This document shows positions 47,188 through 56,909 of a DNA stretch of 64,000 nt, piece by piece. The notes below the pieces were generated by a model. The model did no database searches and had not been told where the DNA came from. It saw only the letters and a list, made by a program, of their open reading frames with translations. The first letter of the stretch is position 1. Each line of letters begins with the position of its first letter. The position numbers and the translations under genes were made by a program. Origin of the DNA: Pedobacter sp. BAL39. GTDB taxonomy: Bacteria > Bacteroidota > Bacteroidia > Sphingobacteriales > Sphingobacteriaceae. Location of the stretch: the NCBI RefSeq assembly GCF_000170795.1, contig NZ_ABCM01000005.1, positions 1-64,000 of the forward strand, given 5' to 3'.

Positions 47188-50100
47188 CTAGAAATCAAGA
47201 TTTAAGCCCGCTGAAAATCTTCTTTGGTAAGGATATGCCCAGGCACTGGTACTTTGGTTGATGGATTCAGGGTCAACATATTTTTTAATGGAGGAAAACT
47301 CATATAAGTTCTCACCAGAGGCAAAAATACGCAGCCTGCTGATGTGCAGTCGCTTGGTAAGGCTCGAAGGTAAAGTATATCCAAGGGTTACATTCTTGAT
47401 CCTGAGATAGGCACCATTTAGGAGGTATTTGGTTTGAGGAATATCCAGCCCTCGTCCATCATTGGCATCTGCCAGCCATGACTGCAGCACAGGATAGGCA
47501 GAGTTCGTATTGGCATCTGCCAGACCTGCGGCTATATAAGAAGCAGAGTGTTTGGCACGCTGCTCAGGTGAGTCAGCTGCTCCACGGTAAAAGTCAAGGT
47601 TCCATGGGTAGATATTCGCATAAGGCTGCTGGTAGGGCCCCCAGAATAGGTAATGATGTGGATAAAAATCCCTCTTCAACACCCCCTGCATGAATACACC
47701 GAGGTCAAACCCGTTCCAATCCATGTTTAAGTTTATACCTACAGTGTAACGATCTGCAGTATTTCCAATGATCTTAAGGTCTTTCGGGTCACTGGCACTT
47801 AATCCTCTTTCAATCTTTCCATTCCCGTCAAGGTCTTTATATTTTGGCCAGCCGGGCACTACATCCAAGGCACCCCATGGTACAATACTGGATTGGTCAA
47901 GGGCATCAATCTCCATCTGATTCTGAAAATAACCATCGCTTTCCAAGCCCCATATTTCTCCAAGTTGCTGCCCTACCCTATAGTTATTGGCACCAAATAT
48001 CATCTGGTCATTTGTAAAACGGGTAATCTTAGTCCTGGAGTCAGATAACATGATCTTGGCGTCAAAATTAAACGGCTTTGCGGCTACATTAAACCTGTCC
48101 CTGTAGCTGACCGAAACCTCCCATCCTCTAGTCTGCAGGTCGGCAACATTTTGAGCTGGCGGATTGGTTCCAAGCACAGCGGGCAGGTCCTGACCTGGAG
48201 CAATCATATCCTTTGTATTTCTAATGAAATAATCTCCCGTAAATGAGAATTTATTGTCAAACAATCCGATATCAGCTCCCATATTTAGCGTTGACGCACG
48301 CTCCCAGGTATAAGTTTGAGGATCAACCAACAGGCCTGGTGCCCCCTTAATAATTGGCAAAGTAGCCCCACCAATCAGGTAACCAGAGGTCCCCGGCACC
48401 AACGTCTGCAGATATCCAAAGTTATCCACTTCCTGGTTCCCCAGATCCCCGTAGGATGCGCGCAACTTGAAGATTGACAACACAGGAGCAAGAGGTTTAA
48501 AGAACTCTTCAGCACTCGCAATCCAGGCCAGGGATGCAGAAGGAAAGAACCCCCAACGTCTATCTACAGGGAAACGTGAAGATCCGTCATAACGGCCGGT
48601 TCCTTCCAGGATGTATCTTTCTTTGAAAGTATAATTTAGCCTACTGAAAGCACTAGTGGTAGCATAAGCACTGTATTCAGCTCCCGTTGTCTGCAATCCG
48701 GTGGTGAGTCCCAGGTATGGCAGGGAAGAAGAAATCAGCGACTCCCGCCTGACCAAAATCTTGGAATATCGATAATTCTCACTATTGTAACCAACCATAG
48801 CACTGAACGCATGATCACCAATCGTTTTCCTATAGGTCGTATATAAGTTGAAAGCATTGTTATATAACAGGCCATTGTCTTCACTTACAAATCCGTTTCC
48901 TCCTTCTTGTCTGATGTCATTAGGGCCATAGCCAATGAGGTACTTCTTTTGGTCGTTATGGTATTTCCACAATTCTCTCTTAAAGGAAGCGTCCCCATTG
49001 ACCAGCAGATCACCTTTTAGTAAAGTAGCAACTGCTGAAGTAATATTATGAAAACCGAACATACTTTCCGTATTGTTACCACCATCAACTAACCGTGCAG
49101 CAAGCTTTCCGGCGGCAGTGTTTGCCCATGTGCCATCTGGATTTTTTGCCACATCTGTTGGCTGCAGGTAATACAAATCGGTAATGCTGGCATTTGGAAG
49201 CGCCTTTTTAGTTTCGTAAATGTTTATGTTATTGTCAATCTTCAACCAGGATACCGGGGAGAATCCAACCCTGCCTCTCAATCCATAACGATCCCAATAA
49301 TCATCGGTTAACTTATTCAATCCGTTATCTTTCGTATAGTTTGTAGAAAGGTAATATGTCAACGGATTATTGTTTAGCGTCGCTCCCCCCGAAAAAGTAA
49401 GTGTATGGTTTTGAGATAAACTCGTTTTATTGAAAAAGTAATCATTCCAGTTGTTACTTCCCATATATGCCCATTTATTGGGATCCTGCGGATCTATACG
49501 TGTATCTGCTATAGCTGGGTTTTCAGACCGCTCTTTTGCCCAGCGGTAATGCTCATCACTATAATTTACATAATCCCAGGGTGTATTGTCTGTCGCAGTT
49601 TCCAATACCCTCGAATAAATATATGGATCAGTAACAGCCTCAGGCAAAACTGTAGGCCTTCCAAATGCAGTATTGGCATTATAGCTAATGGTATTGTGTC
49701 CTGCTGCACCTTGTTTTGTAGTGATCAGAATTACTCCAAAAGCTGCCCTGGCGCCATATATTGCAGCCGACGCTGCATCGCGCAATACGGTATAAGAAGT
49801 AATGTCTGAGGGAGTTAGTCTTAGTAAATCATCTGTACTGGTCGCTGGAACACCATCAATCACAATTAATGGACTACTGCCGTTGATAGAACCAACCCCA
49901 CGGATATTAATATTTGGTACCGAACCTGGTGCCCCACCCCCATAAGAAATGTTCAAGCCCGGACTCAAACCCTGTAATCCTTGCAAAGCATTTGAAACAG
50001 GCCTGGAAGCCAGTTGTTCGCCGGATATCTGGTCAATAGCTCCCGCAACATTGATCTTTTTCTTGGTACCGAAACCAACTACCACAATCTCATCAAGATT

Positions 50101-50403
50101 TCCATTGTCTGTTTGCAGATTGACATTTAATGTTGTCCTGCCTCCGAGGGTAACCTCCTGCTGTTTGTACCCAATGTAAGTAAAGATCAATATTGATGCT
50201 GGCTTCACATTGGTTAAGGTGTATTTACCATTCACATCTGTCGCAATTCCCTGCGTTGAGCCTTTGACCGTAATGCTCACCGAAGGGATCGGCCCCTTCG
50301 TCTCCGCATCCAGAACCACCCCCTGAACGGTGATGTTCTGCGCAGCAGCTGTGAGGACGCCAAGCACAAGGTTAACAATTAAAAAAAGTAGTTTTCTTTT
50401 CAT
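47188..50403 (-). CDS. SusC/RagA family TonB-linked outer membrane protein
   Basis: TonB-dependent import channel of about 1,071 residues. Signal peptide (MKRKLLFLIVNLVLGVLTAAAQ), carboxypeptidase-regulatory-like domain with GVVLDAETKGPIPSVSITVKG, plug domain with the DEIVVVGFG TonB-box-like stretch and GSSPLIVIDGVP, then a 22-strand barrel. The ATG at 50403 is preferred over an upstream TTG at 50409. No STN domain is present, so no FecI/FecR-type signalling is expected. It is the first gene of a SusC-SusD-metallophosphoesterase-phosphatase operon, divergent from a TetR gene. Confidence 0.96.
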   Translation of the reverse strand: MKRKLLFLIVNLVLGVLTAAAQNITVQGVVLDAETKGPIPSVSITVKGSTQGIATDVNGKYTLTNVKPASILIFTYIGYKQQEVTLGGRTTLNVNLQTDNGNLDEIVVVGFGTKKKINVAGAIDQISGEQLASRPVSNALQGLQGLSPGLNISYGGGAPGSVPNINIRGVGSINGSSPLIVIDGVPATSTDDLLRLTPSDITSYTVLRDAASAAIYGARAAFGVILITTKQGAAGHNTISYNANTAFGRPTVLPEAVTDPYIYSRVLETATDNTPWDYVNYSDEHYRWAKERSENPAIADTRIDPQDPNKWAYMGSNNWNDYFFNKTSLSQNHTLTFSGGATLNNNPLTYYLSTNYTKDNGLNKLTDDYWDRYGLRGRVGFSPVSWLKIDNNINIYETKKALPNASITDLYYLQPTDVAKNPDGTWANTAAGKLAARLVDGGNNTESMFGFHNITSAVATLLKGDLLVNGDASFKRELWKYHNDQKKYLIGYGPNDIRQEGGNGFVSEDNGLLYNNAFNLYTTYRKTIGDHAFSAMVGYNSENYRYSKILVRRESLISSSLPYLGLTTGLQTTGAEYSAYATTSAFSRLNYTFKERYILEGTGRYDGSSRFPVDRRWGFFPSASLAWIASAEEFFKPLAPVLSIFKLRASYGDLGNQEVDNFGYLQTLVPGTSGYLIGGATLPIIKGAPGLLVDPQTYTWERASTLNMGADIGLFDNKFSFTGDYFIRNTKDMIAPGQDLPAVLGTNPPAQNVADLQTRGWEVSVSYRDRFNVAAKPFNFDAKIMLSDSRTKITRFTNDQMIFGANNYRVGQQLGEIWGLESDGYFQNQMEIDALDQSSIVPWGALDVVPGWPKYKDLDGNGKIERGLSASDPKDLKIIGNTADRYTVGINLNMDWNGFDLGVFMQGVLKRDFYPHHYLFWGPYQQPYANIYPWNLDFYRGAADSPEQRAKHSASYIAAGLADANTNSAYPVLQSWLADANDGRGLDIPQTKYLLNGAYLRIKNVTLGYTLPSSLTKRLHISRLRIFASGENLYEFSSIKKYVDPESINQSTSAWAYPYQRRFSAGLNLDF

Positions 50404-50546
50404 CTTCAAGTTAATATTAGTGTAAGTTTATTTAGCAGTGTACCCGTTTAAAGCGCCGCTAAATTCATGTTATAATATTAACGCGAGGTTAAGCCCCAAT
50501 TAAAATATTAATTGAACATACAGTCAATCTATATCTTACTTTTTTG

Positions 50547-50576
50547 TTTGCAATCACATAAGTTTTACTTAGTTTG
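50547..50576 (+). promoter_or_regulatory. Bacteroidota-type promoter of the tetR gene
   Basis: TTTG at 50547-50550, 19 bp spacer, then TAGTTTG at 50570-50576. This is a near match to the -33 TTTG / -7 TAnnTTTG pattern, one base short in the -7 box. The predicted transcript start falls near 50583, downstream of an ATG-opened reading-frame extension beginning at 50512, so translation should begin at the ATG at 50599. Confidence 0.65.
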
Positions 50577-50598
50577 CGCCCTTTATTATACCGATACT

Positions 50599-51225
50599 AT
50601 GGGCAGAAAGAGTCTTAAAGAAACAAGACAACAGGAGATCGTTAAAATATTCTACAAAGTCGCCAAAAAAGAAGGCTATGAAAATACTTCGATAGCGAAG
50701 ATCGCTAAGGTGATGGACATCAACCCAAGTCTGATCATCCACTATTTTGAGACCAAAGAAGACCTTACTTACGCACTGATCGACTACATCCTGGAAAGAT
50801 ACCTGCTGATATACACCATCAAACACAAAGGCGGCATGACCCTGGAAGACCTGCAGCGCACCGTGGAGATGCTGTTTTCTAAAAAATGGAACTTACTGTT
50901 CGATGACGGTCTTTTCTATACCTTTTACGCCCTTGCCTTTCGGGAGAAAAAAATCAAAGTAAAATATAAGACCATACTCGATTCATTGCGAAGCGCATTG
51001 GCAGGCATGATTGAATCATGTAATGAAAAAAAGCTGATTCAGGTGGAGAACCCGCAGGTCACGGCAGATCTGATTTTTGTCCTCGTAGATGGGGCTTACT
51101 TTTATTTATCCCTGGAAGACGACAAAAAAGCATACGACGACAGGCTGGACTATTATCAGGCAATGGCCTTTAAAATCCTTGGGATGAAACCGCTACTTCT
51201 TGCTGACCTTCCAGCGGCCACGTAG
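50599..51225 (+). CDS. TetR/AcrR family transcriptional regulator
   Basis: Dimeric repressor-type regulator of about 208 residues. The N-terminal HTH (EIVKIFYKVAKKEGYENTSIAKIAKVMDINPSL... through HYFETKEDL) is textbook TetR; the C-terminal two-thirds form a helical ligand-binding domain. The start at 50599 is supported by the promoter just upstream and by homologous TetR N-termini. Divergent from SusC and about 1.5 kb upstream of an RND efflux operon; TetR proteins commonly control such pumps, but the target is not proven. Its 3' end overlaps the convergent membrane-protein gene. Confidence 0.92.
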   Translation: MGRKSLKETRQQEIVKIFYKVAKKEGYENTSIAKIAKVMDINPSLIIHYFETKEDLTYALIDYILERYLLIYTIKHKGGMTLEDLQRTVEMLFSKKWNLLFDDGLFYTFYALAFREKKIKVKYKTILDSLRSALAGMIESCNEKKLIQVENPQVTADLIFVLVDGAYFYLSLEDDKKAYDDRLDYYQAMAFKILGMKPLLLADLPAAT

Positions 51226-51456
51226 CTGCGTGCCCAGCACGTATACACCAATGAACATCCAAAGCAAATTGGCAACCATATTGGGCAGATCATCATTATC
51301 TAAGGCGGTAACCACCAAACATAACCCTCCTATAATATTCAGCAGCTGAAAAAGCATAGATTGCGAATGAACCAGTTTCATGCTCAGCAATAAATACCCC
51401 AGTGTACATGAAACTACCCCCAGCCAGCCGATACTTGTTAATATAAACTGTAACAT
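51193..51456 (-). CDS. small membrane protein (CBU_0592-like)
   Basis: About 87 residues from the preferred ATG at 51456 (MLQFILTSIGWLGVVSCTLG), with three hydrophobic helices and conserved LLNIIGG and NMVANLLWMFIGVY motifs characteristic of the CBU_0592-type family. Function unknown. Convergent with the TetR gene with a 33-bp overlap of 3' ends. Confidence 0.75.
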   Translation of the reverse strand: MLQFILTSIGWLGVVSCTLGYLLLSMKLVHSQSMLFQLLNIIGGLCLVVTALDNDDLPNMVANLLWMFIGVYVLGTQLRGRWKVSKK

Positions 51457-51642
51457 CCGGACAAAATTTAACCGAAGGTACCATCCCAATACTTACTTAA
51501 TGTTAACTCTGAATGAAAATAAAAATAGAATGATGACTCATGATTTCTTTTCTATCAGAGGAACAATAAGATAACATTATTTGGCTATTGAGTTAAAACA
51601 ATTGCCCTTGTTTTGCATTATTAGTACAATCAAACGTTTAAT

Positions 51643-51873
51643 ATGGAGAAAACAGAACAAAAGATCAGCTCGGACTTGCAGAAATTCATAGACAAGTTTG
51701 AACCTAGTAAATTCAAAATGTTGGCTAAGGGAATTGAAATCAGAGGAATCAATGACCTTCATAGAAACATTACACAAGCCAAAGACCTAATTGAGCGGAT
51801 GAAACTCAAACTCACCGTCTCTCATAATGCTGAGATGGTAAGCTATGGCGGATTTGAAGTCAACAACCTATAA
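51643..51873 (+). CDS. hypothetical small protein (76 aa)
   Basis: Short charged helical protein (SSDLQKFIDKFEPSKFKMLAKG...), no signal peptide or membrane segment. Its composition and clean terminator immediately downstream support a real gene. No family recognised. Confidence 0.65.
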   Translation: MEKTEQKISSDLQKFIDKFEPSKFKMLAKGIEIRGINDLHRNITQAKDLIERMKLKLTVSHNAEMVSYGGFEVNNL

Positions 51874-51890
51874 TTTTTAATCATCGCTAT

Positions 51891-51927
51891 AAAAAGGTCC
51901 TGCATTATTGATGCAGGACCTTTTTTT
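51891..51927 (+). terminator. rho-independent terminator after the 76-aa gene
   Basis: AAAAAGGTCCTGCAT pairs with ATGCAGGACCTTTTT, 15 bp with a short loop and T run, 17 bp past the stop codon. Confidence 0.92.
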
Positions 51928-52062
51928 ATCCGCCCAGTACACTTGTTTAGACCATCAGACCCGGCTTTTACGGGTTCCTTAAATTATTGACACAATTCTG
52001 ACCATGAAAAAACACATTCCTCATCATAATTGTCATTCCTGCTCTTATTTTTGACGCAGAAT

Positions 52063-52476
52063 ATGAGGACCATCATTATATTTTTTCTATCGCTATTTTT
52101 TCTGCTTTTTAAAGGGCATGTAGATAGCTATGCTGCTGATGGTCATTACAGTAAAGGATATTACCTCTCCGCCAAAAGGGCTGACAAAGCTGAACAGCAA
52201 CAATTTGGAAAGCTGATGAAGGACCTCCCGCTGGTAAAGCACAATCACATTAGCGAAAAAAAGGATGATGTAGTCAGCATCGAAAACGAAGAAGATAGTG
52301 AAGATCCGGGGTATACCAGGAAACAGAACCTTCCAATTAAGTATGCCGTTGCCCTCAGCTTCAGTTCCACATTATACCACGATTACCACTCATCAAAGAA
52401 CCGTCTGCCGCTATGCAGACATTTATCTTATACTTCATCCTACAAGTATATCCTGCAAAGGGTACTCAGGATATGA
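52063..52476 (+). CDS. hypothetical secreted protein
   Basis: About 137 residues from the preferred ATG at 52063; a TTG-opened extension starts at 52030. A strongly hydrophobic N-terminus (MRTIIIFFLSLFFLLFKG) is a signal peptide or anchor, followed by a charged linker and a basic C-terminus (YTSSYKYILQRVLRI). No family recognised. It lies 160 bp upstream of the second RND operon, in the same direction, and may belong to its transcription unit. Confidence 0.6.
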   Translation: MRTIIIFFLSLFFLLFKGHVDSYAADGHYSKGYYLSAKRADKAEQQQFGKLMKDLPLVKHNHISEKKDDVVSIENEEDSEDPGYTRKQNLPIKYAVALSFSSTLYHDYHSSKNRLPLCRHLSYTSSYKYILQRVLRI

Positions 52477-52635
52477 GCATTACCTAAACACAGTTTCTGT
52501 ATATATGACCTCTGTTTCAGCAATTTTGTAACTGCTGAAGGTTATGATGTTTATATCAGTTAACTGATGTCTTTTCTAAATCAGGGACTCCCCTGATTCC
52601 ATATTATCAAAAGCTTAATTATTTACTGAAATATC

Positions 52636-53718
52636 ATGAAGAGAATTGTAATGCTCATGGGCCTGTGTGCTTTATTGTGCCACGCGGGTTGTACCTCCAA
52701 AAAAGAAGAAAAGGAAGAAGTAAGCACGTACACCGTGACCAGTCCTTTGAAAATTGACACTTCATTTACCAAAGAATATGTATCACAAATCAAGTCTGTG
52801 AGAAACATTGAACTCCGCGCATTGGCGAAGGGTTTCTTACAGAACATCTATGTCGATGAAGGTCAGTTTGTTAAAGCCGGACAGGTGTTATTCAGGATCA
52901 TGCCGAAGATGTACGAAGCCGAATACCAGAAAGCAGAAGCTGAAGTCAAAGCGTCGAACATTGAAATGCAGAATACCAAAACACTGTCTGATAAAAATGT
53001 AGTGTCAAAAAATGAACTGGCAATGGCCCAGGCGAAGCTCGATCAGGCAAAAGCCGAACTGGCCCTCGCAAAATTCCACCTTTCGGCTACAGAGATCAGG
53101 GCCCCCTTTGATGGCACCATCGACCGGATCCCTCTAAAACAAGGGAGTCTTGTGGATGAAGGAGAGCTGCTTACCAGCCTATCAGACAACAGGCAGATGT
53201 TCGCCTATTTTAACGTCTCTGAACCGGAATACCTCGATTATGAAACCGACGTTAAAAATCGCGGGAACAATAAAGTCAGCCTTCTCCTCGCCAACAATCA
53301 ACCATTGAAATATCAGGGCGAGGTAGAGACCATTGAGAGTGAGTTTGACAATGAAACAGGAAACATTGCCTTCAGGGCAAAGTTCCCTAATCCGGATCAT
53401 CTCCTGAAGCATGGCGAAACCGGCAAAGTGCAAATGACCATGCCACTGCACAACGCACTCATCATCCCGCAGAAAACAACTTATGAAATCCAGGACAAGA
53501 TGTACGTTTTTGTGGTGGACAAAAATGGGCTGGTAAGGTCGAGAAACATTACCGTCGCCAGCGAAATGCCCGACCTGTATGTCGTAGCAACCGGGCTTTC
53601 CGAAAATGACAAGATACTGCTCGAAGGTGTACAGAAAGTGAAAGATGACGACAGGATCAAGTATGAACTTGTAGCGCCTAAAGAGGCCATTGCTCATCTT
53701 CAGCTCAAAGCAGAATAG
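52636..53718 (+). CDS. RND efflux periplasmic adaptor lipoprotein
   Basis: HlyD/AcrA-type membrane fusion protein, 360 residues. N-terminal signal with a likely acylated Cys at 19 (HAGCTSKKEEK), unlike the transmembrane-anchored adaptor of the first pump. Barrel-sandwich lipoyl motif near RALAKGFLQNIYVDEGQFVKAGQ, coiled-coil hairpin at about 95-150, then RAPFDGTIDRIPLKQGSLV. First gene of the adaptor-pump-channel operon; 23 bp to the pump gene. Confidence 0.93.
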   Translation: MKRIVMLMGLCALLCHAGCTSKKEEKEEVSTYTVTSPLKIDTSFTKEYVSQIKSVRNIELRALAKGFLQNIYVDEGQFVKAGQVLFRIMPKMYEAEYQKAEAEVKASNIEMQNTKTLSDKNVVSKNELAMAQAKLDQAKAELALAKFHLSATEIRAPFDGTIDRIPLKQGSLVDEGELLTSLSDNRQMFAYFNVSEPEYLDYETDVKNRGNNKVSLLLANNQPLKYQGEVETIESEFDNETGNIAFRAKFPNPDHLLKHGETGKVQMTMPLHNALIIPQKTTYEIQDKMYVFVVDKNGLVRSRNITVASEMPDLYVVATGLSENDKILLEGVQKVKDDDRIKYELVAPKEAIAHLQLKAE

Positions 53719-53741
53719 TGATTTAAACAAAAGATATTTTT

Positions 53742-56700
53742 ATGTTCAATAGATTCATACACAGGCCGGTCCTGTCGATAGTCATCTCGCTCATCATCGT
53801 ATTTCTCGGCGTGCTGGCGATGACCCACCTGCCTGTTACCCAGTTCCCCTCCATCTCGCCACCTAAGGTGAACATTACCGCCGAATACCCCGGCGCAAAC
53901 GGCGAGCTCATGATCAAGTCGGTCATCATTCCACTGGAAAGAGCCATCAACGGCGTTCCGGGCATGAAGTATATGGCTTCTGATGCGGGCAACGATGGCG
54001 AAGCCACCATCCAGGTGGTCTTCAACCTGGGTACCGACCCCAACCAGGCCTCCGTAAACATTCAGAACCGTGTAGCCTCCGTAGTCAATAAACTCCCTCC
54101 ACTTGTGGTTCGTGAGGGGGTGAAAATTACGCGCGAGGAGTCCAACATGCTGATGTACATCAACCTCTACAGCAAAGACCCTAAGATGGACCAGAAGTTC
54201 CTCTTCAACTTCGCAGACATCAACGTACTGTCTGAATTGAAAAGGGTCGACGGCGTCGGCGTAGCCGACATCCTCGGTAACCGCGAATATGCCATGAGGA
54301 TCTGGCTGAAACCGGACCGCATGCTGGCCTATAAAATCTCTGCTGATGAAGTGCTGGAGGCCCTGAACCAGCAAAGTCTTGAAGCCTCCCCAGGTAAAAC
54401 CGGTGAGAGCTCTGGTAAACGTTCTCAATCATTTGAGTATGTGCTAAAATACCCGGGTCGCTTTACCACGAAAGAGGGCTATCAGAACATCATCCTCAGG
54501 TCCAGTGCTAATGGAGAAATCCTGCGCCTGAAAGACGTGGCCAACGTAGAATTCGGAAGTTCCATGTACGACATCTATTCCAACCTAAACGGACATGCTT
54601 CTGCCGCGATTACTGTCAAACAATCTTATGGCAGTAATGCCAGTCAGGTGATCAAAGACATCAAGACCAAAATGGAGGAAATCAAAAAAACATCCTTCCC
54701 TAAAGGAGTGGACTATGAGATCAGCTATGATGTCTCCAAGTTTCTGAATGCCTCCATTGAAAAGGTCATCCACACATTGGTTGAAGCTTTTATTCTGGTA
54801 GGCCTTGTGGTATTCCTCTTCCTCGGCGACTGGCGTTCTACGCTGATCCCGGCGATTGCGGTTCCGGTATCGCTCATCGGAACCTTTGTGTTCATGCAGT
54901 TCTTCGGCATCACGCTGAACCTCATTACCCTGTTCGCACTAGTGCTCGCCATTGGGGTCGTGGTAGATGATGCCATTGTGGTCATTGAAGCGGTACATGC
55001 CAAGATGCATGAAGAACACCTTTCCGCGTTTAAGGCAACCAAGAAAGCCATGCACGAGATCAGCGGTGCAATCATTGCCATCACCTTCCTGATGGCTGCG
55101 GTATTTATCCCCGTTGCTTTTATGTCCGGACCTGTGGGTATATTTTACCGGCAATTTTCGATCACCATGGCCACCGCCATCATCCTTTCGGGTGTAGTTG
55201 CGCTGACGCTCACACCTGCGCTTTGTGCCATGATGCTCAAAAACAATCATGGAAAACCAAAAAAGAAAAAAGGACTGGACAAGTTTCTGGATGGTTTCAA
55301 TAACGGCTTCAACCGTCTCTCCGGAAAGTACCAGCGTATATTGGGCAGCATCGTCAACCGCAGGTCCGTTACTTTCGGTATGCTGATCGCCTTCTGCATC
55401 GGCACCTATTTCCTGAACAATAACCTTCCTTCGGGATTTATTCCCAATGAAGACCAGGGGATGTTTTATGCCATCATCCAAACCCCTCCGGGATCCTCAC
55501 TGGAGCGTACCAACCAAATTGCCGAACGCCTGCAGAAAATTGCCGAGGGGATGGAAGACGTAAAGTCTGTTTCTTCCCTTGCAGGTTATGAAATCCTCAC
55601 CGAGGGTACCGGTGCCAACTCCGGAACCTGCCTTATCAACCTCAAAAGCTGGGATGAACGCAAACACAATGTGCAGGAAGTCATCCATGAGCTGGAGGAG
55701 AAATCCCAGGAAATTACTGGCGCCACCATCGAGTTCTTCCAGCCTCCGGCAGTACCGGGATATGGCGCAGCTGGTGGTTTTGAGCTGCGTCTGCTGGATA
55801 AGGCAGGGACCGGCGACTTCAAGAAAATGGAGACCGTTAGCCGCGACTTTGTAAAGGAGCTCAGCAAACGTCCGGAACTGTCTTCTGTGTTTACCTTTTA
55901 CAGCGCCAGCTTTCCTCAATATATGCTGCGGGTAGACAATGACATCGCCCAGCAAAAAGGTGTAACCATAGAGAATGCCATGAATACCCTTTCCACACTG
56001 GTAGGTAGTAATTACGAAACCAACTTCATCAAGTTTGACCGTCAGTATAAAGTGATGGTGCAGGCACTGCCGCAGTACAGGGCCCTTCCGGAAGATGTAT
56101 TGAAACTTTATGTTAAGAACAACAAAGATGAGATGGTGCCTTTCTCTGCCTTCATGAAGATGGAGAAGGTCTACGGCCTGTCTGAGATCACCAGGCACAA
56201 CATGTACAATGCCTCAGAGATCAGTGGTTCATCTGCACCAGGTTATAGCAGCGGTGCTGCTATTAGTGCCATCAATGAAGTAGCTGCGAAGACGTTGCCG
56301 AGAGGTTTCGGCATAGACTGGGCCGGAATTTCCAAGGACGAGGTGGCACGTGGCAACGAGGCCATATATATCTTCCTCATCTGCCTCGGCTTCGTATACC
56401 TGATCCTTGCCGCGCAATATGAAAGTTTCGTCTTACCCTTGGCGGTCATCCTTTCACTGCCAGCAGGGATCTTCGGGGCCTTCCTTGTATTGAAGTTATG
56501 CGGACTGGAGAACAACATTTACGCGCAGGTTTCCCTGGTGATGCTCATCGGACTGCTTGGCAAAAATGCCGTACTGATCGTCGAGTTTGCGGTACAGAAA
56601 CACCGCATGGGCGCATCTGTGCTGAGCGCCGCTCTGGAGGGTGCTGCCGTCAGGTTCCGCCCGATCCTCATGACCTCATTTGCCTTTATCGCAGGCCTTA

Positions 56701-56909
56701 TCCCATTGGCCTTTGCCTCCGGCCCTGGTGCCATCGGCAACAGAACCATAGGCTCTGCCGCCGCAGGGGGTATGCTCTTCGGAACGGTCTTCGGCGTACT
56801 GATCATTCCGGGCTTATACTACATATTCGGCAAGATTGCAGAAAAGATAGTGCTCGTCAAACATGAAGAAGAAAATCCATTAACAGAAGCCATTGACCAC
56901 AATGAATAA
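53742..56909 (+). CDS. RND efflux transporter permease
   Basis: HAE1-type proton-driven efflux pump, 1,055 residues, closer in pattern to AcrB than the first pump. TM1 near 13-30, porter domain, TM2-6, second porter domain, TM8-12 ending at about 1025. Proton-relay aspartates in GVVVDDAIVVIEAV. Conserved FIPNEDQGMFYAII after TM7. It overlaps the outer-membrane channel gene by 8 bp. Confidence 0.96.
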   Translation: MFNRFIHRPVLSIVISLIIVFLGVLAMTHLPVTQFPSISPPKVNITAEYPGANGELMIKSVIIPLERAINGVPGMKYMASDAGNDGEATIQVVFNLGTDPNQASVNIQNRVASVVNKLPPLVVREGVKITREESNMLMYINLYSKDPKMDQKFLFNFADINVLSELKRVDGVGVADILGNREYAMRIWLKPDRMLAYKISADEVLEALNQQSLEASPGKTGESSGKRSQSFEYVLKYPGRFTTKEGYQNIILRSSANGEILRLKDVANVEFGSSMYDIYSNLNGHASAAITVKQSYGSNASQVIKDIKTKMEEIKKTSFPKGVDYEISYDVSKFLNASIEKVIHTLVEAFILVGLVVFLFLGDWRSTLIPAIAVPVSLIGTFVFMQFFGITLNLITLFALVLAIGVVVDDAIVVIEAVHAKMHEEHLSAFKATKKAMHEISGAIIAITFLMAAVFIPVAFMSGPVGIFYRQFSITMATAIILSGVVALTLTPALCAMMLKNNHGKPKKKKGLDKFLDGFNNGFNRLSGKYQRILGSIVNRRSVTFGMLIAFCIGTYFLNNNLPSGFIPNEDQGMFYAIIQTPPGSSLERTNQIAERLQKIAEGMEDVKSVSSLAGYEILTEGTGANSGTCLINLKSWDERKHNVQEVIHELEEKSQEITGATIEFFQPPAVPGYGAAGGFELRLLDKAGTGDFKKMETVSRDFVKELSKRPELSSVFTFYSASFPQYMLRVDNDIAQQKGVTIENAMNTLSTLVGSNYETNFIKFDRQYKVMVQALPQYRALPEDVLKLYVKNNKDEMVPFSAFMKMEKVYGLSEITRHNMYNASEISGSSAPGYSSGAAISAINEVAAKTLPRGFGIDWAGISKDEVARGNEAIYIFLICLGFVYLILAAQYESFVLPLAVILSLPAGIFGAFLVLKLCGLENNIYAQVSLVMLIGLLGKNAVLIVEFAVQKHRMGASVLSAALEGAAVRFRPILMTSFAFIAGLIPLAFASGPGAIGNRTIGSAAAGGMLFGTVFGVLIIPGLYYIFGKIAEKIVLVKHEEENPLTEAIDHNE

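Noticed and set aside
53700..54428. Minus-strand 242-aa ORF over the RND pump
   Set aside because: Antisense shadow of a well-conserved permease; no initiation signal or domain.
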